DNA of 10,252 nt from Lachnospiraceae bacterium (GTDB lineage Bacteria; Bacillota; Clostridia; Lachnospirales; Lachnospiraceae). The notes beneath the pieces were generated by a model. The model did not search any database, was not told where the DNA came from, and saw nothing but the letters and a program-made list of their open reading frames with translations. Shown in pieces: positions 1 to 6,550 of the stretch (the first letter of the stretch is position 1; each line of letters starts with the position of its first letter). Location: NCBI GenBank assembly GCA_017444545.1, contig JAFSWJ010000335.1, positions 1-10,252 on the forward strand, given 5' to 3'. The position numbers were made by a program, and so were the translations under genes.

Positions 1-5
1 ACATA

Positions 6-40
6 AAAGTGGGACAGAGATACGTCCCCTGTCCCACTTT
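6..40. repeat. Perfect 12-bp inverted repeat, REP-like palindrome
   Basis: Bases 6-17 (AAAGTGGGACAG) are the exact reverse complement of bases 29-40 (CTGTCCCACTTT), leaving an 11-base loop. The block GGGAC at 11-15 can also pair with a second GTCCC at 24-28, so two competing stems are possible. The right arm is followed by CGTGG and not by a run of T, so it is a poor intrinsic terminator for + strand transcripts. On the - strand the stem is followed by a short T-rich stretch (TTTTATGT), so weak termination of a leftward transcript is possible. The GGGACAGAGATACGTCCCC/GTCCC composition resembles the dispersed palindromes often found with REP-associated (Y1) transposases in Clostridia. That link is from memory and was not searched. 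No transposase is in the window. Confidence 0.7.
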
Positions 41-57
41 CGTGGAAATGAAATATA

Positions 58-66
58 TGGTATAAT
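58..66 (+). promoter_or_regulatory. Extended -10 promoter for the operon
   Basis: The sequence TGGTATAAT combines a perfect TATAAT (61-66) with a TG one base upstream (58-59), which is the extended -10 form read by the housekeeping sigma factor. A -35 box at the usual distance (about 38-43, TTTCGT) is poor, which fits reliance on the extended -10. Transcription would start near 73, giving an untranslated leader of about 35-37 bases before the first gene. It is the only promoter I could support, and the tight packing downstream means it could drive all eight genes. The candidate -35 region overlaps the right arm of the inverted repeat at 6-40. Confidence 0.6.
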
Positions 67-109
67 TTGATATCTATGTATACAAGATATATGGGAACGG
101 AATAAACAA

Positions 110-1177
110 ATGGGATTAGAGTTTTATAAAGGAAAAAAGGTCCTCATAACGGGGCATACGGGATTCAAGGGAACCTGGCTTGCAAAGATACTGCTTGATG
201 CGGGGGCAAAGGTCAGCGGGCTGGCACTTGACAGCGAGACAGTACCTTCTCTCTATGATCTGACGGGGATAGGACAAAGGATAGATGAGAGCATTTTTGA
301 TATCAGGGATTACGGAGCGACACTCAGCATAGTCAGGAGCAGAAAGCCTGATATAGTTTTTCATATGGCGGCACAGCCGATAGTGCGGGTATCGTATGAT
401 GAGCCTGTCAGGACATTTCAGACAAATGTCATGGGAACGGTGAACATACTGGATGCAGTCAGGCGTACGGAAAGCGTGCGTTCGTTTGTGAATGTGACCA
501 CCGACAAGGTTTACCTGAATGAAGACAACGATACAGCCTTCACTGAGGATATGCCGCTTGACGGATATGATCCCTATTCCAACAGCAAATCCTGCTCGGA
601 GCTGGTTACACATTCCTACAGGAAGTCATTTTTTGGAGACAGACAGGTTTCCATCTCCACAGCCAGAGCCGGGAATGTCATAGGAGGGGGAGATTTTTCA
701 AAGGACAGGATAATACCTGACTGCGTCAGAGCAGCCCTCGGGAGGGATGAGATAATAGTCCGGAACCCCGCTTCGATCAGACCCTTTCAGCATGTACTCG
801 ATCCGCTTTTTGCATATCTTCTCATTGCGGAAAAGCAGTTCGGACACAAGGAACTGGAGGGGGCATATAATGTGGGACCGGAGATATCAGACTGCATCAG
901 CGCCGGGGAAATAACGGAGCTTTTCATCAAATACTGGGGGCATGGTCTGGAATGGATCGACAGATCCGACGGGGGACCGCACGAGGCCGGTTTTTTACGT
1001 CTTGACTGCACGAAGATGAAGGATACGTTCGGGTGGAAGCCTGTATGGGATATCAAAAGAGCAGTCGAGGAGACGGTGAACTGGACAAAGGTTTATGCTA
1101 ACGGAGGAGATGTAGTCGCAGAGATGGAACGAGAGATAAAAGAATTCATGAAGGATCGCGGTGAAAAGGATGTTTGA
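110..1177 (+). CDS. rfbG: CDP-glucose 4,6-dehydratase
   Basis: This 355-residue cytoplasmic enzyme of the extended short-chain dehydrogenase (NAD-dependent epimerase/dehydratase) family converts CDP-D-glucose to CDP-4-keto-6-deoxy-D-glucose. The nucleotide-binding glycine motif is TGHTGFKG at residues 14-21, a form typical of this subfamily. The catalytic region shows TTDK at 130-133 and the YxxxK pair Y156/K160. Two further stretches, ARAGNVIGGGDF and RNPASIRPFQHVLDPL, are subfamily signatures that separate it from dTDP-glucose and GDP-mannose dehydratases. Length is normal for the family. The ATG at 110 lies 7 bases after a modest GGAA (99-102), and the glycine motif falls at the expected distance from it. 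It is the first gene after the promoter. RfbH, the next enzyme of the pathway, follows directly. The cytidylyltransferase (rfbF) that would make its substrate is not in the window and may lie upstream. Confidence 0.95.
   Translation: MGLEFYKGKKVLITGHTGFKGTWLAKILLDAGAKVSGLALDSETVPSLYDLTGIGQRIDESIFDIRDYGATLSIVRSRKPDIVFHMAAQPIVRVSYDEPVRTFQTNVMGTVNILDAVRRTESVRSFVNVTTDKVYLNEDNDTAFTEDMPLDGYDPYSNSKSCSELVTHSYRKSFFGDRQVSISTARAGNVIGGGDFSKDRIIPDCVRAALGRDEIIVRNPASIRPFQHVLDPLFAYLLIAEKQFGHKELEGAYNVGPEISDCISAGEITELFIKYWGHGLEWIDRSDGGPHEAGFLRLDCTKMKDTFGWKPVWDIKRAVEETVNWTKVYANGGDVVAEMEREIKEFMKDRGEKDV
1164..1170 (+). promoter_or_regulatory. Candidate ribosome binding site for rfbH
   Basis: AAAAGGA lies 11 bases before the ATG at 1182, a little long but usable. 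It sits inside the end of rfbG, so rfbH translation is probably coupled to rfbG termination at 1177. A GAGGAG abuts the ATG directly and is too close to act by itself. The alternative GTG start at 1161 has AAGGA at 1151-1155, 5 bases upstream, so the choice of start is not settled by the ribosome binding site alone. Confidence 0.4.
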
Positions 1178-1181
1178 GGAG

Positions 1182-2504
1182 ATGAACGAAAAAGAGGCCC
1201 GACAGGAGATACTTGACCTTGTGGCCGAATATGCAAAAAAATTCAAATGCGGCGCAAAGCCGTACAGTGACGGGGAAAGGATCCCCTATGCAGCCAGGGT
1301 TTATGACGAAAAAGAGATGGTGAATCTTGTGGACAGTTCCCTGGAATTCTGGCTGACCGCAGGAAGGTACACGGATGAATTTGAAAAGAGGTTTGCGGAT
1401 TATCTGGGCGTCAGATACGTTTCTGTCGTAAATTCCGGATCATCGGCAAATCTTTGTGCGTTTATGGCACTGACCTCCCCTTTACTGAAAGAGCGAAGGA
1501 TCAAAAGAGGAGATGAGGTCATCACTGTTGCGGCAGGCTTTCCGACTACGGTGGCCCCTATACTTCAGTATGGAGCGGTACCGGTGTTTCTTGATGTGAC
1601 TATCCCGGGATACAACATAGATACGAGTCTTCTCGAGGAAGCACTGAGTGAGAAAACAAAGGCTGTGATGATCGCTCATACCCTTGGCAATCCTTTTGAT
1701 CTGAAAACGGTGAAGGAGTTTTGCGACCGCCACAGTCTCTGGCTTGTAGAGGACAATTGTGACGCTCTGGGATCCGAGTATACAATGGACGGAAAAACAT
1801 ACCTGACCGGAACGGTAGGCGATATCGGGACCAGCAGCTTTTATCCGCCTCATCATATGACCATGGGCGAGGGCGGAGCGGTATACACGAACGACCCTCT
1901 GCTTCACAGGATAATAAGATCGATGAGAGACTGGGGCAGGGACTGCATGTGTCCTCCCGGTACCGACAATTTTTGCGGGCACAGATATGACGGGCAGTAC
2001 GGAACCCTGCCAAAGGGCTACGACCATAAATACGTGTATTCACATTTGGGATACAATCTCAAGGCTACCGACATGCAGGCGGCTGTGGGCTGCGCCCAGC
2101 TGGATAAATTCCCTTCCTTCGTAAAAAGAAGAAGAGAGAACTTTGATATGCTTTACGAAGGACTTTCGGATGTACAGGACAGACTCATACTTCCTGTGGC
2201 GACTGAAAACTCCAAACCATCGTGGTTCGGATTTTTGATGACTGTGAGGGAAGGTATTTCCAGGGAAAAGGTTGTCAGATACATTGAGGAAAAGGGAGTC
2301 CAGACCAGGATGCTTTTTTCCGGAAATCTCATCTGCCATCCCTGCTTTGATGAATACAGAGATAATAAAAACGCTTACAGGGTCGTGTCAGACCTGAAAA
2401 ACACAGACACCATTATGAACGATTCCTTCTGGATAGGCACCTATCCCGGAATGGATGAGGCCAGGATCAATTACATGGTGAAGACCATAAAAGAGGCGTT
2501 ATGA
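1182..2504 (+). CDS. rfbH: CDP-4-keto-6-deoxy-D-glucose 3-dehydratase (E1), RfbH
   Basis: This cytoplasmic enzyme has the aspartate-aminotransferase fold and uses PMP and a [2Fe-2S] cluster to remove the C-3 hydroxyl of CDP-4-keto-6-deoxyglucose, opening the route to 3,6-dideoxyhexoses. Counting from the ATG at 1182 (440 residues), the usual PLP lysine is replaced by histidine in FYPPHHMTMGEGG (H224), which marks the E1/RfbH dehydratases rather than sugar aminotransferases. Cluster ligands are visible as C193, C255, C257 and C265. The CxC-x7-C part matches Yersinia E1, while the first gap is 61 residues rather than 57. I chose ATG 1182 because the N-terminus then lines up with known RfbH proteins and the first ligand falls at Cys193 as in Yersinia E1. 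GTG 1161 and ATG 1170 are possible alternatives. E1 needs a ferredoxin-type reductase (E3, AscD/RfbI), which is not in the window. It sits 4 bases after rfbG and overlaps the next gene by 4. Confidence 0.94.
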   Translation: MNEKEARQEILDLVAEYAKKFKCGAKPYSDGERIPYAARVYDEKEMVNLVDSSLEFWLTAGRYTDEFEKRFADYLGVRYVSVVNSGSSANLCAFMALTSPLLKERRIKRGDEVITVAAGFPTTVAPILQYGAVPVFLDVTIPGYNIDTSLLEEALSEKTKAVMIAHTLGNPFDLKTVKEFCDRHSLWLVEDNCDALGSEYTMDGKTYLTGTVGDIGTSSFYPPHHMTMGEGGAVYTNDPLLHRIIRSMRDWGRDCMCPPGTDNFCGHRYDGQYGTLPKGYDHKYVYSHLGYNLKATDMQAAVGCAQLDKFPSFVKRRRENFDMLYEGLSDVQDRLILPVATENSKPSWFGFLMTVREGISREKVVRYIEEKGVQTRMLFSGNLICHPCFDEYRDNKNAYRVVSDLKNTDTIMNDSFWIGTYPGMDEARINYMVKTIKEAL

Positions 2505-4111
2505 AGGATGTAAGTCTGCTGGACTGTACGCTGCGTGACGGCGGCTTTGTAAATGACTGGAATTTTGGTCACGGCAATATCATAAATCTTCTCGAGAGAT
2601 CGGTATCCGCAGGTATCGATCATATTGAGATCGGCTTCATAGATTCTTCTGTGGAGTTTAACATAGACAGATCGATTACTCCCGATACGGATGGCATTGA
2701 AAAGATATTTGGCGGAGTGGACAAGGAGAAATCAAAGCTCATTGCCATGATCGACTATGGCACCGTTCCAATAGAGCGTATCTGTGATGCAAAGGATTCC
2801 CTCCTTGACGGCATCAGGGTCATGATCAAAAAAAAGACCAGAAAGGAAGCGGTGGGCTTTTGCCGTGCGCTCAAAGAAAAAGGGTATCTGGTATTTGCCC
2901 AGCCCGTATCCATCACCGGCTACAGCGACGGAGAGATGAGGGAACTGACAAAGGACATAAATGATTCAGGTCTTTTTGCCATGTCCATTGTTGACACTTA
3001 CGGACTGCTGGATCGTTCTGCTCTGCTCCATTATTTCAACATCATGGATGAGGGTCTTGACGGAAATGTCAGGATCGGATATCACGCTCATAATAATTTC
3101 CAGCTGGCCTATTCAAATTCCATATCCCTCATAGAGGAGACCAGGGATGACAGGCCGCTTCTCATAGACGGCTCGGCCTTTGGCATGGGAAAGAGTGCAG
3201 GAAACTGCCCTTTGGAGCTTCTGACCATGTATGCAAACACGCATCTGGGGAAAAAATATGATACCAATCAGATACTGGAGATGATAGATACCTGTATCAG
3301 AAATATCTATGCAGTAAGTCCCTGGGGATATCAGATGCAGTATTATCTGTGTGCCTCAAATGACTGTCACCCCAAATACAGCCAGTATCTGATGAAGAAA
3401 AAGACCCTCTCCGTCAGATCCATAAACGAGATCCTCGGGATGATAAAACCGGAGGAAAGGCTTGCGTTCAACGAGGAATACATAGAGGGACTGTATCTTG
3501 AATATCAGAAGAATGATATAAATGACAGCGCCGCAAGAAAGAAGTTAAGAGATGAGTTTGAAGGGAAGGAGATACTGATCGCCGGTCCGGGAAAATCGGT
3601 CATTTCAAAAAGGGAAGTCATCGACTCATACATAAGGGATGAAAAACCGGTCATTATGTCGATAAATACGAACTTTGACGGGATAGGGTCGGATTATATC
3701 TTTCTTTCAAATTCAAAGAGGTATATGCAGCTGTCATCATCGCTTGAAAAATTGCGGGAAAACGGACTGAAGGTGATCGCCACATCAAACGTCACCAGCG
3801 CCAGAGGAAGCTTTGACAGTGTTATAGATTACAGTTCGCTCATCGATGAGGAATGTTCTATCCCGGACAATTCGCTTCCGATGCTGCTGCGGCTGCTGTC
3901 GGATCTCGGCGTGAAAAAGATAGCTCTTGCGGGCTTTGACGGCTATTCAAGTGAAGCCAGAGTGAACTATTACAATGAAGATATGGAATATGATTTTGCA
4001 CACAATTACGCTCTGGAGCTGAACGAATACACTGCAAAGGTGATAAGGAATCTGAGGGAAAAGGGGACGGAGATCATCTTTGTGACGGAGTCAAGATATG
4101 AAAAATATTAA
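2501..4111 (+). CDS. Two-domain protein: DRE-TIM (HMGL-like) aldolase domain plus Rossmann-like C-terminal domain
   Basis: Residues 1 to about 275 form an HMGL-like TIM barrel of the DRE-TIM metallolyase family, which makes or breaks C-C bonds of 2-keto acids with a divalent metal. Visible marks are LLDCTLRDGG (R12, D13), the metal-binding HxHN at H195/H197/N198, and the GMGKSAGN loop at 228-235, closest in form to 4-hydroxy-2-oxovalerate aldolase. From about residue 355 a second domain begins with a strand and glycine turn (ILIAGPGKS, G362-S366), then SINTNF and DYIFLSNSKRY. This resembles a Rossmann-type domain like those of DUF115/sialyltransferase-like proteins, but its function is unknown to me. 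The 536-residue length fits the 'aldolase catalytic domain' proteins found in polysaccharide clusters. Its position between rfbH and the ThDP enzyme suggests it supplies or processes the carbon unit added to the sugar. The ATG overlaps the rfbH stop by 4 bases (ATGA), with AAGAGG 4 bases upstream. The true substrate is not predictable from sequence alone. Confidence 0.8.
   Translation: MKDVSLLDCTLRDGGFVNDWNFGHGNIINLLERSVSAGIDHIEIGFIDSSVEFNIDRSITPDTDGIEKIFGGVDKEKSKLIAMIDYGTVPIERICDAKDSLLDGIRVMIKKKTRKEAVGFCRALKEKGYLVFAQPVSITGYSDGEMRELTKDINDSGLFAMSIVDTYGLLDRSALLHYFNIMDEGLDGNVRIGYHAHNNFQLAYSNSISLIEETRDDRPLLIDGSAFGMGKSAGNCPLELLTMYANTHLGKKYDTNQILEMIDTCIRNIYAVSPWGYQMQYYLCASNDCHPKYSQYLMKKKTLSVRSINEILGMIKPEERLAFNEEYIEGLYLEYQKNDINDSAARKKLRDEFEGKEILIAGPGKSVISKREVIDSYIRDEKPVIMSINTNFDGIGSDYIFLSNSKRYMQLSSSLEKLRENGLKVIATSNVTSARGSFDSVIDYSSLIDEECSIPDNSLPMLLRLLSDLGVKKIALAGFDGYSSEARVNYYNEDMEYDFAHNYALELNEYTAKVIRNLREKGTEIIFVTESRYEKY
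4087..4090 (+). promoter_or_regulatory. Ribosome binding site for the HAD hydrolase gene
   Basis: GGAG lies 7 bases before the ATG at 4098 and within the last codons of the aldolase gene. It supports the start that gives a 14-base overlap, the longest clear overlap in the operon. Confidence 0.55.
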
Positions 4112-4745
4112 GCTGGTCATCTTTGATCTGGACGGAACGCTGTTCAATACAAAGCCCGGGATCATGAAGGCGATCATGAAGACGATGGATGAAAAGGGTC
4201 TTGAAAGGCCATCGGAAGAGATCTGCGATTCCTTCATCGTACCTCCGATAGAGGACAGTTTTGTCAGGGTATACGGAGTCAGCAGGGAGGAGTCAAAGGA
4301 ACTATCAAATCAGTTCAGGGGTTATTACGGGGAGGATGACTACCTGTATCAGACCGAAGAATACGAGGGTATGAGGGAAACTCTTTCGGAACTGAAAAAG
4401 CGTGGAATGAAGCTGGCTCTTGCAACCTACAAAAAAGAGTGGATGGCAGAAAAGCTTTGCAGGCATTTCGGATATGATGTATTTCTCGACAGTCTTCACG
4501 GGAGCGATCCCGAGGGAAAGCGCACAAAAGCCGGTATCATAAATATGTGCATGGAGGAGTGCGGATGCGCAAGCAGCGAGACGCTGATGGTTGGGGATAC
4601 GGATTTTGATGCACTGGGTGCAAGGGATGCAGGGACTGCTTTTGCAGGAGTCACCTATGGGTGCGGCTTTGCGAACAGGAAAGATGTGGAGTTTTATGAG
4701 GGGGCAGTCGCAATAGACTCGCCAAAGGAGCTGCTTGAATTATGA
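4098..4745 (+). CDS. HAD-superfamily hydrolase, subfamily IA (phosphoglycolate-phosphatase-like)
   Basis: This soluble phosphatase of 215 residues has all four HAD motifs. Motif I is FDLDGTLFNT (nucleophile D10, acid D12), motif II is the threonine of LATYK (T110), motif III is the lysine region GKRTK (K141 or K144), and motif IV is VGDTDFDA (D167, D171). The helical region between motifs I and II is a cap of the C1 type seen in Gph and beta-phosphoglucomutase relatives. Nothing in the sequence fixes the substrate. Being coupled between the aldolase and the ThDP enzyme, it is a candidate to dephosphorylate a small keto or hydroxy acid made for the sugar branch, but a role on a sugar phosphate or in housekeeping repair is equally compatible with the motifs. 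It overlaps the aldolase gene by 14 bases and the next gene by 4 (ATGA). Confidence 0.88.
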   Translation: MKNIKLVIFDLDGTLFNTKPGIMKAIMKTMDEKGLERPSEEICDSFIVPPIEDSFVRVYGVSREESKELSNQFRGYYGEDDYLYQTEEYEGMRETLSELKKRGMKLALATYKKEWMAEKLCRHFGYDVFLDSLHGSDPEGKRTKAGIINMCMEECGCASSETLMVGDTDFDALGARDAGTAFAGVTYGCGFANRKDVEFYEGAVAIDSPKELLEL

Positions 4746-6550
4746 AAAAAAAGGTATCAGAGATCATAGCGGATTTTCTGGTTTCAAAGGGAATACAGAC
4801 TGTTTTCACGGTCACAGGCGGGGGAGCGATGCACCTCAATGATTCCCTTGGGCATAATAAGAACCTGCACTGTATATATAACCATCATGAGCAGGCATCT
4901 GCCATAGCTGCCGAGGCCTATGCCAGATACAGCGGACGGATCGCGGCAGTCTGCGTGACCTCCGGACCCGGCGGTACCAATGCCATCACAGGGGTCCTGG
5001 GGGGATATCTGGATTCAGTGCCGATGCTTGTGATATCAGGGCAGGTAAAAAGGGCGACTACAGTGGGGGCATATGACCTGCCGCTGCGCCAGCTTGGAGA
5101 CCAGGAATATGACATAGTAAAAAGTGTTTCAAACATGACCAAATATGCGGTCATGGTGACAGATCCCTACGAGATCGAATATCACCTTGAAAAGGCATAT
5201 TTTCTGGCCACAAACGGAAGAAAGGGCCCGGTATGGATAGATGTGCCCCTTGATGTACAGGGAGCATATGTAGAAACAGATGATCTGTACGGTTATGACG
5301 GCAGGGATGACGATGAGGTGGAAAACCCTGTTTACAACAAAGCTTTTACCGGAAAGATCCTGGAAAAGATAAATGAAGCAAAAAGACCGCTCATACTTGC
5401 GGGGGAAGGGATATATTTCGGAAATGCCCACAAAGAATTTCTGGAATGCATAGATGCCCTGAAGATACCGGTAGTCACGGCATGGAATGCAAATGATCTC
5501 ATACCCGATGACAGCCCGTATTTTGCCGGGCGTCCCGGCAGCGTTGGCACCAGAGGCGGGAACTTTGCCGTACAGAGTGCGGATCTGCTGCTGGTTCTGG
5601 GATGCCGCATGAACATCAGGATCATAAGTTATAACGAATATAACTTTGCAAAGAATGCATACAGGATAATGGTGGACATAGATGAGGCAGAACTTCAAAA
5701 GCCCACGATAAAGATCGATATGCCGGTACATGCGGATGTGAAGGATGTGCTGAAGGATCTCATCCTTCATTCAAAGGAAAAGACAGCAGATCACGGAAAA
5801 TGGACTGCCTGGTGCAGGGATATCAATCACAGATATCCGGCATGTCTGCCGGAGTATCTTGAGGGTGGCAGACCGTTGAATCCGTACGCATTTATTAAAC
5901 GGCTGTCAGAATATCTGTCCGAAGGCGATGCGGTTATCTGCGGAAACGGCGCAGCCTGTGTACAGACTTTTCAGGCATTTGAGATGAAGCGGGACCAGAG
6001 GGTTTTCACCAATTCGGGATGCGCGGCCATGGGCTACGGATTTCCGGCGGCGGTGGGTGTCTCAGTCTGCAGAGGAGACAACAGGACCGTGTGCATAGAC
6101 GGCGACGGAAGCTTCATGATGAACCTGCAGGAACTGCAGACTGCGGTGTACAACAGGCTTGACCTCAAGATCTTCATTTTGAACAATAACGGATATCATT
6201 CTATCAGACAGACACAGACAAACCTTTTTAAGCCTCCGCTTGTCGGGGTTTGCGACGGGAACGGAGTCAGTTTCCCTGATTTTGAGAGACTGTCATACGG
6301 CTTTGGAGTTCCTTATTTCAGGATAAATTCCATAGGGGAAACAGATACTTCAACATTTGATCGGATATTTTCCGAAAACGGACCTGTCATCATTGAAGTG
6401 GTTGTCGATGAAAAGCAGAATTTTGAGCCGAAGCTCTCAAGCAGGATGACAGAGGACGGAAAGATGGTATCACCTGATATAGATGACATGTTTCCTTTCC
6501 TTTCACGGGAGGAGTATGAGGCTGTACATGCCGGGGCGCTTGATCTGTAA
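4742..6550 (+). CDS. Thiamine-diphosphate enzyme, acetolactate synthase/YerE-like
   Basis: This 602-residue protein has the three-domain layout of acetohydroxyacid synthase. The N-terminal pyrimidine-binding domain carries the cofactor-activating glutamate in HHEQASA (E50) followed by SGPGGTN. A middle domain of about residues 190-345 is of the type that binds FAD in this family. The C-terminal domain has the ThDP/metal motif GDGS at 454-457 ending in NNNG at 481-484. Such enzymes decarboxylate a 2-keto acid and transfer the acyl carbanion to an acceptor. A true IlvB would normally sit with ilv genes and a regulatory subunit, which are absent. Next to rfbG and rfbH the better comparison is YerE of Yersinia, a ThDP flavoenzyme that adds a two-carbon unit from pyruvate to the C-4 ketone of CDP-4-keto-3,6-dideoxyglucose. 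A C-4-branched sugar is therefore predicted. The start overlaps the HAD stop by 4 bases, with AAGGAG 11 bases upstream. Family certain, acceptor inferred. Confidence 0.87.
   Translation: MKKKVSEIIADFLVSKGIQTVFTVTGGGAMHLNDSLGHNKNLHCIYNHHEQASAIAAEAYARYSGRIAAVCVTSGPGGTNAITGVLGGYLDSVPMLVISGQVKRATTVGAYDLPLRQLGDQEYDIVKSVSNMTKYAVMVTDPYEIEYHLEKAYFLATNGRKGPVWIDVPLDVQGAYVETDDLYGYDGRDDDEVENPVYNKAFTGKILEKINEAKRPLILAGEGIYFGNAHKEFLECIDALKIPVVTAWNANDLIPDDSPYFAGRPGSVGTRGGNFAVQSADLLLVLGCRMNIRIISYNEYNFAKNAYRIMVDIDEAELQKPTIKIDMPVHADVKDVLKDLILHSKEKTADHGKWTAWCRDINHRYPACLPEYLEGGRPLNPYAFIKRLSEYLSEGDAVICGNGAACVQTFQAFEMKRDQRVFTNSGCAAMGYGFPAAVGVSVCRGDNRTVCIDGDGSFMMNLQELQTAVYNRLDLKIFILNNNGYHSIRQTQTNLFKPPLVGVCDGNGVSFPDFERLSYGFGVPYFRINSIGETDTSTFDRIFSENGPVIIEVVVDEKQNFEPKLSSRMTEDGKMVSPDIDDMFPFLSREEYEAVHAGALDL

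Noticed and set aside
6..44. The inverted repeat as a rho-independent terminator of an upstream + strand gene
   Set aside because: The stem is strong, but it is followed by CGTGG and not by a T run, so it does not meet the usual form. A weak role in stopping transcription cannot be excluded.
76..105. Nine-codon open frame in the leader (ATG 76 to TAA 105), ending 4 bases before rfbG
   Set aside because: It has no ribosome binding site and no run of regulatory codons or attenuator hairpin after it, so a leader peptide cannot be supported.
864..872. TATAAT-like string inside rfbG as an internal promoter
   Set aside because: There is no supporting -35 box or TG extension, it lies mid-gene, and no gene starts near it.
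5525..5539. Small GC-rich palindrome GCCGGG-CGT-CCCGGC
   Set aside because: It lies within the conserved AGRPGS coding stretch of the ThDP enzyme and has no T run. It is most simply a result of codon choice.
5129..5770. Open frame on the - strand (213 codons) inside the ThDP enzyme gene
   Set aside because: It lies wholly under a well-supported enzyme gene, and its product looks like translated antisense with no family resemblance.
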